Positions 7,611 to 16,969 are shown, counted from the first letter of the stretch. The stretch: 64,000 bases of DNA from Hyphomicrobium album (GCF_009708035.1 NZ_WMBQ01000001.1:930001-994000); one strand, 5' to 3'. Numbers and translations: made by a program. The notes: generated by a model from the letters alone, not told the origin.

Positions 7611-8129
7611 CTACTGCAGCGCCTTCTCGATCTCGGCGCGGTGCGCCTTCACCAATTCGACGTTCTCGACGTGCTCCAGCCGCGGCGTGGTGCTGATCGC
7701 CTCGGTGAGCTCCTGCATGAGCTGCTTCTTGTCGGCGTCGGGGATCGAGGCGTCGGCCGTCACGTCGCTGAGCTCTTTCTTCAGGGCCTCGACTGGCTCG
7801 GTGAACTCGCCCGACTTGGAATCGAGCCCGGCCATGACGATCGAGATATTGGCCGCGACGCTGTCCAGCTCCTCGAAGCTCGCAAAGCCGTGCTTCTTGG
7901 CGATCTCGTCGAGCTCGGTCTGCAGCGCCGGGGCAATGTTGTCGCCCGCCTCCTGCAGCTTCGGCGCCACGGTGGCGAGATCCGGCTGGGCGGAGATGAA
8001 GCTCTTGACCTGGGCATCGGTCAGCTTGAGCTGCTTGATCGGATCTTCCTTCGGCTCCTGTGCGAACGCGCCGAGTGCCAGCGTCGCCGCCGCCAGGAAG
8101 GGGATCAAACGTATCAAACCCTGCCGCAT
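7611..8129 (-). CDS. Secreted helical hypothetical protein
   Basis: The 172-residue protein has a clear signal peptide (RLIPFLAAATLALGAFAQ, cleavage likely after AFA), so it is periplasmic. The mature part is almost entirely helical and charged, starting KEDPIKQLKLTDAQVKSFISAQPDLATVAPKL, a pattern seen in uncharacterised periplasmic proteins of Hyphomicrobiales; a four-helix-type fold is likely. No cysteine or metal motif is present. The purine-rich GGAGGAGAT just upstream of the ATG is a strong ribosome-binding site. It lies 31 bases before the crotonase gene on the same strand and may be co-transcribed with it. Confidence 0.8.
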   Translation of the reverse strand: MRQGLIRLIPFLAAATLALGAFAQEPKEDPIKQLKLTDAQVKSFISAQPDLATVAPKLQEAGDNIAPALQTELDEIAKKHGFASFEELDSVAANISIVMAGLDSKSGEFTEPVEALKKELSDVTADASIPDADKKQLMQELTEAISTTPRLEHVENVELVKAHRAEIEKALQ

Positions 8130-8441
8130 GCCATCTCCTCCTTGAGATTTATGTACCGCCAGTGCGGATTTGCAGCGCGACTGCCATCAAGATTCTGCGG
8201 CGATTTCACGCCCGGAGGACGGCAGTGCAGGGCCCGTTCTACTCATATTCGCCCATTGGCCCAAGTGTGTACTGATACCACGCGTGCATACCGACATGAG
8301 CTTGGCGGTATTCTGATACCACATTGCATAAGTTATTGATGTTGCTTGCGTTTCAAATTTTCATTGGCAATTCAATTGACAGCCTGCGGGCGATCTGGTT
8401 CAAGGCGCGCTTCGCACCGCAAAACACCGGAGCCCCGACAC
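8130..8441. other. Divergent intergenic region upstream of rplM
   Basis: This 312-base region separates the divergent secreted-protein and rplM-rpsI transcripts and is AT-richer than its surroundings. It holds the direct repeat CTGATACCAC near 8273 and 8315 and a promoter candidate (8376-8404). I saw no ribosomal-protein leader fold that I can name. Confidence 0.55.
8376..8404 (+). promoter_or_regulatory. Candidate promoter for rplM-rpsI
   Basis: A perfect -35 hexamer TTGACA lies at 8376-8381 and TTCAAG, a weak -10, follows after 17 bases at 8399-8404. The start codon of rplM is 38 bases further on. A strong -35 with a loose -10 is usual for housekeeping promoters of alphaproteobacteria. Confidence 0.5.
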
Positions 8442-8903
8442 ATGTCGACGTTCGTCGCCAAGCCCGGCGAGGTGGAGAAGAAGTGGATCCTGATCGACGC
8501 CGAAGGTCTCGTCGTCGGTCGCCTGGCCGCTCTTATCGCCACGCGCCTCAAGGGCAAGCACAAGCCGATCTATACCCCGCACGTCGACTGTGGGGACAAC
8601 ATCGTGGTGATCAACGCCGACAAGGTGGTCTTCACCGGCGATAAGCACACCGACAAGATCTACTACCGCCACACCGGCCACCCCGGCGGCATCAAGGAAA
8701 CGACGCCGCGCAAGATCCTCGAGGGCAAGTTCCCCGAGCGTGTGGTCGAACTGGCGGTGGAGCGCATGCTCAAGCGCGGCCCCCTGCAGCGCAAGTTGAT
8801 GCGCAATCTGAAGATCTACAAAGGCAGCGAGCACCCGCACGCGGCGCAGAGCCCGGAGAAGCTCGACGTGGCGAAGCTCAACCGCAAGAACGCGAGGGTC
8901 TAA
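8442..8903 (+). CDS. rplM: 50S ribosomal protein L13
   Basis: The 153-residue protein is full-length L13, with the typical opening [24 protein letters not shown], the motif [25 protein letters not shown] and the basic C-terminal [14 protein letters not shown]13 binds 23S rRNA early in 50S assembly. The ATG at 8442 gives the family N-terminus ([10 protein letters not shown]); the in-frame sequence upstream is non-coding. It is followed after five bases by rpsI, the standard bacterial rplM-rpsI operon, and a terminator closes the unit. Confidence 0.98.
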   Translation: MSTFVAKPGEVEKKWILIDAEGLVVGRLAALIATRLKGKHKPIYTPHVDCGDNIVVINADKVVFTGDKHTDKIYYRHTGHPGGIKETTPRKILEGKFPERVVELAVERMLKRGPLQRKLMRNLKIYKGSEHPHAAQSPEKLDVAKLNRKNARV

Positions 8904-8908
8904 GGGCG

Positions 8909-9391
8909 ATGGCGCAAGAATCCAAGTCTCTGGAAGACCTCGGAAACATCAAGGGCGCGGGCGCTACTGCCGCTGCTCCCGTGCATGTGCAGAAGCTCGA
9001 CAGCCTCGGCCGCGCGTATGCCACCGGCAAACGCAAGAACGCGGTTGCCCGCGTGTGGATCAAGCCGGGCAAGGGCGTCATCACCGTCAACGCCAAGGAC
9101 TACACCAAGTACTTCGCGCGCCCCGTCCTGCAGATGCTGCTCCAGCAGCCCCTGTCGGCGGTCAACCGCTCGACCCAATACGACATCAACGTGACGGTCG
9201 TCGGCGGCGGCCTATCCGGCCAGGCCGGTGCGGTGCGGCACGGCATCTCCAAGGCGCTCACCTACTTCGAGCCGGACCTGCGTTCGGTTCTCAAGAAGGG
9301 CGGCTTCCTCACGCGTGACAGCCGCGTCGTCGAGCGTAAGAAGTACGGCCGCATGAAAGCTCGCCGCAGCTTCCAGTTCTCCAAGCGCTAA
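8909..9391 (+). CDS. rpsI: 30S ribosomal protein S9
   Basis: The 160-residue protein contains the S9 core [45 protein letters not shown] and the invariant basic C-terminal tail ending [14 protein letters not shown], which reaches the P-site tRNA in the 30S subunit. An N-terminal extension of about 30 residues before the S9 core is usual in alphaproteobacteria. TAAGGGCG overlapping the rplM stop serves as ribosome-binding site. It forms an operon with rplM. Confidence 0.98.
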   Translation: MAQESKSLEDLGNIKGAGATAAAPVHVQKLDSLGRAYATGKRKNAVARVWIKPGKGVITVNAKDYTKYFARPVLQMLLQQPLSAVNRSTQYDINVTVVGGGLSGQAGAVRHGISKALTYFEPDLRSVLKKGGFLTRDSRVVERKKYGRMKARRSFQFSKR

Positions 9392-9421
9392 GGCACTTTC
9401 GCCTTTGTCGCAGGCTTTGCA

Positions 9422-9451
9422 CGGGGCGCCTTCGGGCGCCCCGTCGCTTTT
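9422..9451 (+). terminator. Intrinsic terminator of rplM-rpsI
   Basis: A perfect 9-bp stem (9422-9430 with 9435-9443) closed by a stable TTCG tetraloop is followed by TCGCTTTT. It lies 30 bases after the rpsI stop codon. Confidence 0.9.
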
Positions 9452-9557
9452 GGGCGCCGGGAGGCTTGCCGAGTGTTCCCGGTAATGCCACATACGCCAC
9501 CGGTGGGAGACGAGGCACGGCGGCGATTGCCGGCCGCGCGGCTACAGGCAGGGTGAG

Positions 9558-10289
9558 ATGGACTGGCTACTGAACGACCTCGGCTATTTGCTCGGGGTCA
9601 TCGGCGAGGAAGCGCAACACCTCGTCTCGCTCGACTGGTATCGCCAGAACTTCGTCCCCCTCGTCAACATCATCATGATCGACCTGGTGCTGGCGGGCGA
9701 CAACGCCATCATCGTCGGTCTCGCAGCCTCGCGCGTGCCGAAGGAGATCCGCAGCAAGGTGATCTTCTGGGGCATCGCCGCCGCGGTGGTGCTCCGGATC
9801 TTCTTCGCCGCCATAACCGTGCAGCTTCTGGCCATCATCGGCCTGACGCTCGCCGGCGGAATTCTGCTGCTGTGGGTGTGCTGGAAAATGTACCGGCAGA
9901 TCACCACCGGCGATCATCATGGGCAAGTCGACGCGGCGCAGGTGCAAGGCGACCTGGGCTTCTGGCAGGCCGTCGGCCTCATCACGGTGGCCGACGTGTC
10001 GATGTCGCTCGACAACGTGCTGGCCGTCGCCGGAGCCGCCAAGGGTTCGACGCTCGTACTTGTCATCGGTCTTGCGGTGGCCATCGTGCTCATGGCCGTC
10101 GCCTCGCACTTCATCGCCAATTTGTTGGTCAAGTACCCGTGGATCACCTGGATCGGCCTGCTCATCATCCTCTGGGTGGCTTTCGACATGATCTACAAGG
10201 GCTCGCACGAGGTGACCTGCAACGCGTTCGGCTTCGGCTGCTCGGAAACCCTTTGGGACGGCATCCGCCACCGATTGGGGGGAACATAG
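9558..10289 (+). CDS. TerC-family integral membrane protein, YjbE type
   Basis: The 243-residue protein has about seven transmembrane segments with the TerC-family signatures IDLVLAGDNAIIVGLAA near residue 40 and DVSMSLDNVLAVAGAA near 150; the acidic residues in these two inverted-repeat motifs are thought to coordinate metal ions. YjbE/TerC proteins are linked to manganese export or metal loading of secreted proteins. A GGGTGAG sequence directly precedes the ATG. It is a single gene after the rpsI terminator, with argC 101 bases downstream. I looked for a manganese (yybP-ykoY) riboswitch in front and could not support one. Confidence 0.93.
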   Translation: MDWLLNDLGYLLGVIGEEAQHLVSLDWYRQNFVPLVNIIMIDLVLAGDNAIIVGLAASRVPKEIRSKVIFWGIAAAVVLRIFFAAITVQLLAIIGLTLAGGILLLWVCWKMYRQITTGDHHGQVDAAQVQGDLGFWQAVGLITVADVSMSLDNVLAVAGAAKGSTLVLVIGLAVAIVLMAVASHFIANLLVKYPWITWIGLLIILWVAFDMIYKGSHEVTCNAFGFGCSETLWDGIRHRLGGT

Positions 10290-10390
10290 CCGCCATCGCC
10301 GGCGCCGCGCCGCACGCCTATATTGACAGCACCGTGCGCGCCGCCCTAGAGCCGCGCTGAGGCAGCACGTTGCTGCACGAGAGCTGATCC

Positions 10391-11368
10391 ATGGATACGC
10401 CCAAGGCCAAAATCTTCATCGACGGCGAGGCCGGTACTACCGGTCTCGAAATCCGCGAGCGGCTGGCGCGCGTCCCGGGCGTCGAGGTGAAGAGCATCGA
10501 CCCGGCGCTGCGCAAGGACGCTGCCGCCCGCAAGGCGATGCTGGCCGACGTCGACCTCGTCGTGCTGTGCCTGCCCGACGACGCCGCTAAGGAGACCGTA
10601 ACGCTCGCCGATTCTCTCGGAACGGCGGCGCCGCGCATCCTCGATGCCTCGACCGCGCACCGCGTTGCCCCCGGCTGGGAATACGGCTTCGCCGAGCTGA
10701 ATGCCGAGCAGGCGGAGAAGGTGCGCACCGCGTCGCGGGTCGCCAATCCGGGCTGCTATCCGACCGGCGCCATCGCGCTGATCCGCCCGCTCGTCGACGC
10801 CGGCCTAATCCCGGCTGACTATCCCGTCACCGTCAATGCTGTCAGCGGCTATTCCGGCGGCGGCCGCTCGATGATAGAGGCCTACGAGGGCGGCGCGGCT
10901 CCGTCATTCGAGCTTTACGCGCTCGCCCTGGAGCACAAGCACGTTCCGGAATTGATGCGCTATTCGGGTCTCACGCGGCGTCCGATCTTCGTGCCGTCGG
11001 TGGGCAACTTCCGGCAAGGGATGCTGGTGTCGGTCCCGCTGCATCTCGACACGTTGCCGGGCAAGCCGTGCCTGCGCGATCTGGAACTCGCTCTCGACGC
11101 GCACTATCGGGGAAGCGAATTGGTGGGCGTCGTGCGCGAGCCGACCGCCAAGGCGCAGCGCCTCGCCGCCGAGGACCTGAACGCCACCGACAAGCTCGAG
11201 CTGTTCGTGTTCGGCAAGTCCGAGCTGAACCAGGCGGTGCTCGTGGCGCGGCTGGACAATCTCGGCAAGGGTGCGGCCGGCGCCGCGGTGCAGAATATCC
11301 GCCTCATGCTGGGGCTCGGCGATGCGGCAGGTCAGCCTGCTTCGCTCAAGGCGCGTCAGCCCGCGTGA
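10391..11368 (+). CDS. argC: N-acetyl-gamma-glutamyl-phosphate reductase (type 2)
   Basis: The 325-residue enzyme catalyses the NADPH-dependent reduction of N-acetylglutamyl phosphate to the semialdehyde in arginine synthesis. Its N-terminus [18 protein letters not shown] is the dinucleotide-binding motif of the short (type 2) ArgC class, and the catalytic cysteine is C122 in [11 protein letters not shown]. The segment [11 protein letters not shown] and the conserved His residues (EHKHVPEL) are also present. Its last 23 bases overlap the 3' end of ctaA, which is encoded on the other strand. It has no arginine genes next to it, as is usual for this class in rhizobial relatives. Confidence 0.97.
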   Translation: MDTPKAKIFIDGEAGTTGLEIRERLARVPGVEVKSIDPALRKDAAARKAMLADVDLVVLCLPDDAAKETVTLADSLGTAAPRILDASTAHRVAPGWEYGFAELNAEQAEKVRTASRVANPGCYPTGAIALIRPLVDAGLIPADYPVTVNAVSGYSGGGRSMIEAYEGGAAPSFELYALALEHKHVPELMRYSGLTRRPIFVPSVGNFRQGMLVSVPLHLDTLPGKPCLRDLELALDAHYRGSELVGVVREPTAKAQRLAAEDLNATDKLELFVFGKSELNQAVLVARLDNLGKGAAGAAVQNIRLMLGLGDAAGQPASLKARQPA

Positions 11369-12422
11369 TCGTGTGGAGGTGCAGGGTCGCCGCCGCGATG
11401 ACAATGGCGGCGCCGGCCTGATGCGCCAGGCCCAGCGCCAGCGGGACGCCCGACACCAGCGTCCAGATACCGATCAGCATCTGCCCGAAGATGCACGCCA
11501 CGACGAGCGCCGCGGAGCGCACGATGCGCTCATCGTCGGCCGAGCGGATCAGCGAAACGAGGTGCAGAGCCGCGACGACGACGACCACATACGCGACGAG
11601 GCGATGATCGAACTGCACCGTCGTCACGTTCTCGAGAAAATTCACGTACCACGGCGACTGCAGCATCAGGCCGTCCGGCACAAGCTTGCCGTCCATCAGG
11701 GGCCAGGTGTTGTAGGTGAGTCCGGCCTTCAATCCGGCGACGAGAGCACCGAGCCCCGACTGCACAAACACGAGCGCGAACAGTGCCATCGCCATGCGCC
11801 GCTGGCCGCGCGTCACGGTGTTGAGGCGGATCCGGTTTGATTGCGACCCAACCTCGAGCGCCAGCCACACGAGCAACGCGAGGATCGAGAACGCGGTGAT
11901 GAGGTGCAGCGCCAGCCGGTATTGGCTGACGTCGATCCGGTCGACGAGCCCCGACTTCACCATGTACCAGCCGATGGCACCTTGCGCGCCGCCGAGCGCC
12001 AGCACGCCGAGGCACTTAAGCGCGAAGCTACCGCGCAGCTTGCGAAGAGCGAGGAAAACGAGGAACGGGACGGCGAATGCCATGCCGATGAAGCGGCCGA
12101 GGAAGCGGTGCGCCCATTCCCACCAGTAGATCGCCTTGAAGGCTTCCAGCGACATGCCGGCGTTGACGATCGAGTACTCGGGGATCGCCTTGTACTTCTC
12201 AAATGCTGCCAGCCAATCCGCCTCTTTGAGCGGCGGGATGGCGCCGAGCAGCGGCTGCCACTCGGTGATCGACAAGCCGCTGTCGGTGAGGCGCACCGCA
12301 CCGCCGACAACAATCATCGCGAACACGAGGGCGGCGACGCCCAAGAGCCAGATGCGGACGGCGCCGTCGGCGGAGCCGGTGCCGGCAGTGGCGCTCACGC
12401 TATGGGATGCGGAAACGGACAA
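11346..12422 (-). CDS. ctaA: Haem A synthase
   Basis: The 358-residue protein has eight predicted membrane helices and the COX15/CtaA landmarks: [23 protein letters not shown] in the first loop, EFxxI-type sequence [15 protein letters not shown] with haem-binding His, and [10 protein letters not shown] and [12 protein letters not shown] with the second His pair in the C-terminal half. It oxidises the C8 methyl of haem O to give haem A for cytochrome aa3 oxidase in the inner membrane. The start is a TTG with AAGGG close upstream; a GTG at 12398 is an alternative. The 3' end overlaps argC by 23 bases in convergent orientation. Confidence 0.95.
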   Translation of the reverse strand: MSVSASHSVSATAGTGSADGAVRIWLLGVAALVFAMIVVGGAVRLTDSGLSITEWQPLLGAIPPLKEADWLAAFEKYKAIPEYSIVNAGMSLEAFKAIYWWEWAHRFLGRFIGMAFAVPFLVFLALRKLRGSFALKCLGVLALGGAQGAIGWYMVKSGLVDRIDVSQYRLALHLITAFSILALLVWLALEVGSQSNRIRLNTVTRGQRRMAMALFALVFVQSGLGALVAGLKAGLTYNTWPLMDGKLVPDGLMLQSPWYVNFLENVTTVQFDHRLVAYVVVVVAALHLVSLIRSADDERIVRSAALVVACIFGQMLIGIWTLVSGVPLALGLAHQAGAAIVIAAATLHLHTITRADAP

Positions 12423-12521
12423 GACCCTTGGGATCCCCTACTCGACCTGCTGGCGGGTGATAGTCGCCGGAAAGCGGACGATCAAGTAGCCGAACGCCGC
12501 GCCTGCTCCGGGCGTCCACGC

Positions 12522-13589
12522 CTAGGGCGCAGCGCCGGCCCCCGCGTAGCGCTTCAGGGTGTTCATCACGGCGAACGGCACACCGGACATAAGCGCTTTT
12601 ACGTAGCGGATATCCTGGAAATCGCCGTTGAGCGACAGACGAGGTAGCGCCGTCAGCTCGTGCGCATGCTCGGGGTAGAGCAGTCCCTTCTGCGTGGTGA
12701 CGGCCGTTTCGATCCCGAGTTCCTCGGCGATGCGGAACTCGCGCGGACCGGCGCTTTTTGCACATCCGTAGGGATAGGAGAAGTGACGGCACGGGCGGCC
12801 CAACTCGCGCTCGATCCGCGCGACGCTCTCTGCCATCTCGTTCCGGGCATCGGCTTCGCTCAGCTTGGCGAGCGCATAATGTCCCTGCGTGTGCGCACCG
12901 ATGGTGACCAAGGGGTCCTTCGCCAGCTCGCGCAGCTCATCCCAGTTCATGACGAGTCCGGCATGCACTGTAGCAGGGTCGATGTTGTAGGCCTGCGCCA
13001 GCTCGGACACCATGGCGCGCGCCTGCGCCTCCGGTAGACCGCGCAGCCACCAGTAGATTTCATGGAAGGCCGCATACTTCTCGTCGGGCGTCGCCAGGCG
13101 GAAGTGGCGCGTCTCGCCGCGCATGGCGAGCGTAATTTGCGGCGCGGCACGCAACACCTTTTCGAACGTCAGCCACCAGAGATCGCCGCGGCCGTCGGCG
13201 AAGTCGCTCGGTACGTAGATCGCGAACGGGGCGTCGTAACGGCGGAAGATCGGATAGGCGTAGTCGCGGTTGTCGCGATAGCCGTCATCGAGCGTAAAGC
13301 AGGCGAAGGGGCGCTCGCCCTCTGGATGCTCCAGCCGTCCCCGTATGTCGTCGAGCGGGATGATGTCGAAGCCGGCTTCGATCACCTCGCGCACGACGAC
13401 ATCGAGGAAATCCGGTGTCACCTTGAGGATGCGGTTTGGCTCGAACGCCTGCGGCGGCGCCGGGTCGACGTGATGCAGCATGAAGATCACGCCAGCGCCG
13501 CGCGTATAGGGCGCCAGCAGGCTGCCGGCGCCCGAATAATGCACCGCGGCCAATGCCGTCTTGAGGAGCGTCGTCGATCGCCTGCTCAT
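12522..13589 (-). CDS. Polysaccharide deacetylase (NodB domain)
   Basis: This 355-residue protein belongs to carbohydrate esterase family 4. The NodB motif 1 is seen as FACFTLDDGYRDN (the two Asp residues include the base and a metal ligand) and motif 2 as TIGAHTQGHYALAKLSE with the metal-binding His pair; a further conserved motif is HFSYPYG. It presumably removes acetyl groups from the exopolysaccharide made by the neighbouring genes, like HfsH of the Caulobacter holdfast system. ATG at 13589 is preferred because GAGGA precedes it; an ATG at 13604 lacks one. No signal peptide is seen, suggesting cytoplasmic action on lipid-linked oligosaccharide. The same frame stays open for 26 codons beyond its TAG stop. 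Confidence 0.9.
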   Translation of the reverse strand: MSRRSTTLLKTALAAVHYSGAGSLLAPYTRGAGVIFMLHHVDPAPPQAFEPNRILKVTPDFLDVVVREVIEAGFDIIPLDDIRGRLEHPEGERPFACFTLDDGYRDNRDYAYPIFRRYDAPFAIYVPSDFADGRGDLWWLTFEKVLRAAPQITLAMRGETRHFRLATPDEKYAAFHEIYWWLRGLPEAQARAMVSELAQAYNIDPATVHAGLVMNWDELRELAKDPLVTIGAHTQGHYALAKLSEADARNEMAESVARIERELGRPCRHFSYPYGCAKSAGPREFRIAEELGIETAVTTQKGLLYPEHAHELTALPRLSLNGDFQDIRYVKALMSGVPFAVMNTLKRYAGAGAAP

Positions 13590-13739
13590 GCTGTCCTCAT
13601 GCATGGGGACGCGCCCGGCGCGTCGTCAGCCCGATGCAAGCAACTTTCGTGCAGGCGCCGTCGCCGGGTGATTAACCCCATCGGCAAAGCCGCCTCTGTC
13701 CCTAATGCGGCCTTAAATCCGGGCGCCCGCCGTCGACGA

Positions 13740-15854
13740 TCAGCTGGCCCGCGCCTCGATGCCGCCGCGGCCACCGACGCGCGCAAGCCGCTCGCGGGCG
13801 AGCTGGTTCGATTTGGAACGCTCGAGGCGGAACAGCTCGATGTCGGCCACCTCGAAGCCGAGGAAGCTACCGGCTTGGTCGGGGGCAAAGCTGCGGCGGC
13901 GTGGTTCGCTGACGATGATTCCGGCGTCGAACCGGCCGAGGATTGCCTCGAACAGAGCGCGCGCGACGTCGTGGCGGGCGACCACCACGATCTGATCGTA
14001 GGCGGTATCGAGCGCGTCGAGCGTGAGGTTGAGCTGATCGGGGTCGAGCAGCGCGTCGCGGTCGAGCACGGCAGTACCCGCCGGGATGAAATGCGCCCCG
14101 CTCGCTGGAATGCGGGTGACCACATCCTCGAACGTCGCGGTGCCCTGCAATAGCTCATTGAGACCTGCCCGCGGGTCGATCCCCATTCTTTCAGCGATTC
14201 CTGCCCCTTCGGGGCTCCAGTCGATGAGGATCACGTCGGCGCCGGCGTCCGCCATGGCCTTCACTAGGTCGATGGCCTCGCCGCCCGCATCTATCGGCTC
14301 GGAAGCGCCCGTCATCAGCGCGCGGAAGCCGCCGATGTCTTGCGGATGCGCAGCGAGATGGATGGCGAGATCGGAGACGGACGTAACGACGTGGACGCGA
14401 CTCGCGTCACGCGCAAACACCTGCGCCGTCGGCGTGTTCGCGGCAACAGCGCCCCTGCCGACCGCCGGCCGATCAGCTGCCGGAGTACGGGCGGCCGTGA
14501 ACAGCGCCTTGGTCACGACGATGGCGATCCCGAACAGGAACGCAGCCATGCCAACGAGGAAGGCATACGGCAACGGCTTGGGGAAGCTCGGGACGCTGGT
14601 CGGGCGCGCCATCGACACAATCTGCGCCTCGACCGGCACGGCGCGACTATCGGCGCTCATCCGATTGGCTTCGAAGCGGGCTTGCAACCGCTCGAGCTCG
14701 GCGCGCTTCGACTTGGCGACGGCCTCGAGCTGACGCAGCTGAACCTCGCTGTCGCCGGTGCCGATGACCTGCTTCTTGGCAGTCTCGAGGCTCTGGCGGA
14801 CGGAGGCCTCGCGCGAAGCGGCGATGGAGGCGCTCTTCTCGATGCCCTCCACGATCTTGCCCACCTCGCTCTTGATCTGCCGTTGCAGACCCTCGAGGTC
14901 GGCGCGCAGCTGGCGCATTCGCGGATGGGCCGGGAGTAGCGTCGCGGAGAGCTCGGAAAGCTGCCGCTCGACGCGCACCCGCTGCTGCACGAGGTTCTGG
15001 ATGAGCGGCGAGCGCTGCACGTCAGGCAGCGCCTCGGCATTGCCGGCGCGGACCATCTCGCGCACCGACTGCGCGCGGGCATCGGCCTCGCTGCGCGCCC
15101 CCTGCGCCTTGGTCAGCTCGGAATTGATGTCGCCGAGCTGCTGCTGGTTGAGACCCGTGTTGTTGGGGCCGCCCTTGAAGATATTGGCTTGCGCGCGAAA
15201 GTGCTCGACCTCGGCTTCGGCTCCAGCAACCTCTTTGACGAGCTTGTCGATCTTCGGCTGCATCGCGTTCTGCACTTCGTCGTTTTCATTGAGTGCGCGG
15301 GTCGCAAGCAGCGTGCGGTAGGTCTCGGCGATGCGGTTCGCCACGTCGGCCGCGAGCTTCGGATCGGCAGAGGTGAAGCTGATGGCGATGACCCGGCTTT
15401 CCTTCGGCGAATAGACCTCGAGCCGTTTGAAGAACGCCTTCAACACGCGGTCCTGCTCGCTCTCCTCGGCGCGCCGGCCGATTTCGAAAGCGCTCATGAT
15501 GCGGTCGAGCTTGCTGGGCGGTTGCAGCGCGCTGTTGAACTCGGGGTTCTGGTCGAGTTTTTCCTGCGCGATGATTTGCAGCGCGAGATCGGGCGACAGC
15601 AGGCTGCGCAAGTGCGTGTTGATCGCCTCCTTGTCGAGGCGCGAGGCTACGGAATCGATCGAGCGGTCATTCTCGCCCTTGGGCGCGACGACCTGGATTT
15701 GCGCCTCGGAGGTATACCTCGGAGGAAACTGCGATAGCAGCGCGTAAGTCGCGCCGCCGGTCACCAGGCTGAGCAATATCAGCTTCGGCATGGCGCGCCG
15801 GAGCGAGCGCCACACGGCGCCGAGGTCGATGTCGTCGGTGGAGGCGGTGGTCAT
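13740..15854 (-). CDS. Exopolysaccharide chain-length/transport protein with degenerate tyrosine-kinase domain
   Basis: The 704-residue protein is a polysaccharide co-polymerase of the Wzz/GumC/ExoP type. It has a Wzz domain with first membrane helix (about 24-42), a long periplasmic coiled-coil region (about 190-400), a second helix (about 430-452) and a cytoplasmic C-terminal domain shaped like a bacterial tyrosine autokinase. In this last domain the place of Walker A (about 515-528) reads TGASEPIDAGGEAIDL and lacks GK(S/T); the Walker A'-type site reads VILIDWSPEG instead of LLIDADLR. Autokinase activity is therefore unlikely. It should control chain length or couple polymerisation to export with the Wza-like protein encoded divergently. 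Confidence 0.92.
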   Translation of the reverse strand: MTTASTDDIDLGAVWRSLRRAMPKLILLSLVTGGATYALLSQFPPRYTSEAQIQVVAPKGENDRSIDSVASRLDKEAINTHLRSLLSPDLALQIIAQEKLDQNPEFNSALQPPSKLDRIMSAFEIGRRAEESEQDRVLKAFFKRLEVYSPKESRVIAISFTSADPKLAADVANRIAETYRTLLATRALNENDEVQNAMQPKIDKLVKEVAGAEAEVEHFRAQANIFKGGPNNTGLNQQQLGDINSELTKAQGARSEADARAQSVREMVRAGNAEALPDVQRSPLIQNLVQQRVRVERQLSELSATLLPAHPRMRQLRADLEGLQRQIKSEVGKIVEGIEKSASIAASREASVRQSLETAKKQVIGTGDSEVQLRQLEAVAKSKRAELERLQARFEANRMSADSRAVPVEAQIVSMARPTSVPSFPKPLPYAFLVGMAAFLFGIAIVVTKALFTAARTPAADRPAVGRGAVAANTPTAQVFARDASRVHVVTSVSDLAIHLAAHPQDIGGFRALMTGASEPIDAGGEAIDLVKAMADAGADVILIDWSPEGAGIAERMGIDPRAGLNELLQGTATFEDVVTRIPASGAHFIPAGTAVLDRDALLDPDQLNLTLDALDTAYDQIVVVARHDVARALFEAILGRFDAGIIVSEPRRRSFAPDQAGSFLGFEVADIELFRLERSKSNQLARERLARVGGRGGIEARAS

Positions 15855-15921
15855 ATGAGGGGCCGCTTCAAGAAAACTAACTGCTGACCCAAATTAGAGC
15901 GCTGTCGGGTTGCGATTTCAT

Positions 15922-15950
15922 TAAGCGTCCGAAGATCGGACAGGCGCTTA
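15922..15950. promoter_or_regulatory. Inverted repeat in the divergent wzz/wza promoter region
   Basis: The arms TAAGCG (15922-15927) and CGCTTA (15945-15950) enclose a second inverted pair TCCGA/TCGGA (15928-15932 and 15936-15940). The element lies in the 158-bp space between the divergent chain-length and export genes and could be an operator or a hairpin affecting either leader. No known binding motif was recognised. Confidence 0.4.
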
Positions 15951-16012
15951 GCATTTGTTAACCCGTCGGGCTGCACAGTGAACCGTCGACGAACATCCCT
16001 TCGGTTCAGTCC

Positions 16013-16969
16013 ATGTCCTTGCGCCTTCTCACATTGCTGACGACTGCGGCCGTCTTCATCGGCGGCTGCGGGCAATCGCATTTGGCGCAGATGACCCAGG
16101 ACCTGAGCAGCCTCGGCAATCTGGATATCGCCGGCGCCACCCCCGCAAGCAGCGGTGCGTCTAGCATGGCGCCGGTCGACGTCATCTACGACAAGCCGGC
16201 GCCCGCCGCAGTAGACCCGGCGCAGCCTCAGAAGGCCGCCGCCTGGGGAGAAACAAGCGTGCAGGCGCCCGACGCCAAGATCGGCGGTTGGGGTGACACG
16301 ACCGTCGAAAAGACGCTGCCCAGCGCCGTGGTTGCCGAAACCGCCCGCGAGGTTGCTCCGGCCGCCGCACCGGTGAAGGTCGCCGACGGCTGGCACGCGC
16401 AGCAGCGCATGGTGTCGCCGGTCCCCGTCGGACCGCCCGTCGCCGCTCCCGTCGCCTGGGGTCCCGCCGTCGTCGTCTCCGCCGACATGACCGGCGGTCC
16501 GACCGGCTTCGAGCCCTACATTCTCGACACCGCCGACAAGCTGCGCGTGTTCGTCTATGGCCAGCCGAACCTGTCGCGTCTCTACACCGTCGACCAAGTC
16601 GGCAACATCGCCATTCCTTTGATCGGAACGGTGCGCGCCCGCGGTCGCACGACCGTCGACCTTACACACGCCATCGCCGCCAAGCTCGGCCGCGAGTTCG
16701 TCAAGGACCCGCAGGTCACCGTCGATGTCGCGCAGAACCGGCCCTTTTTCATCCTCGGCGAGGTCCGCCTCCCGGGTCAGTATCCGTTCGTGTCGGGCAT
16801 GACGATCGAGCAGGCCGTGGCCATCGGTGGCGGATACACCGAACGCGCCAGCAAGCGGACCTATCGCATCACCCGCAAGCTCGGCCCCCTCGTTGACCAA
16901 ATCGAAGCACCTGGCGACTACCCATTGTGCCCTGGGGACACCGTTTTCGTGTACGAGCGGTTCTTCTAG
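16013..16969 (+). CDS. Wza-type polysaccharide export lipoprotein
   Basis: The 318-residue protein has a lipoprotein signal (lipobox FIGGC, lipidated Cys19), so it is anchored in the outer membrane. Residues 20-165 are an unusual Ala/Pro-rich, low-complexity linker with two AAWGE/GGWGD-like repeats. The poly_export domain begins near residue 168 (YILDTADKLRVFVYGQ) and is followed by an SLBB domain (FFILGEVRLPGQYPFV). It ends shortly afterwards without an obvious amphipathic outer-membrane helix. It should form the periplasmic part of the export channel working with the chain-length protein. Divergent promoter shared with that gene; GT4 gene follows after 25 bases. Confidence 0.92.
   Translation: MSLRLLTLLTTAAVFIGGCGQSHLAQMTQDLSSLGNLDIAGATPASSGASSMAPVDVIYDKPAPAAVDPAQPQKAAAWGETSVQAPDAKIGGWGDTTVEKTLPSAVVAETAREVAPAAAPVKVADGWHAQQRMVSPVPVGPPVAAPVAWGPAVVVSADMTGGPTGFEPYILDTADKLRVFVYGQPNLSRLYTVDQVGNIAIPLIGTVRARGRTTVDLTHAIAAKLGREFVKDPQVTVDVAQNRPFFILGEVRLPGQYPFVSGMTIEQAVAIGGGYTERASKRTYRITRKLGPLVDQIEAPGDYPLCPGDTVFVYERFF

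Noticed and set aside
8130-8441. Ribosomal-protein leader or other structured RNA upstream of rplM
   Set aside because: No known L13 leader fold was recognisable; only a promoter-like element and a short direct repeat can be supported.
9452-9557. Possible manganese riboswitch (yybP-ykoY) in front of the TerC/YjbE-type gene
   Set aside because: The gene family often carries this riboswitch, but the conserved loop sequences of the motif are not recognisable in this 106-base leader.
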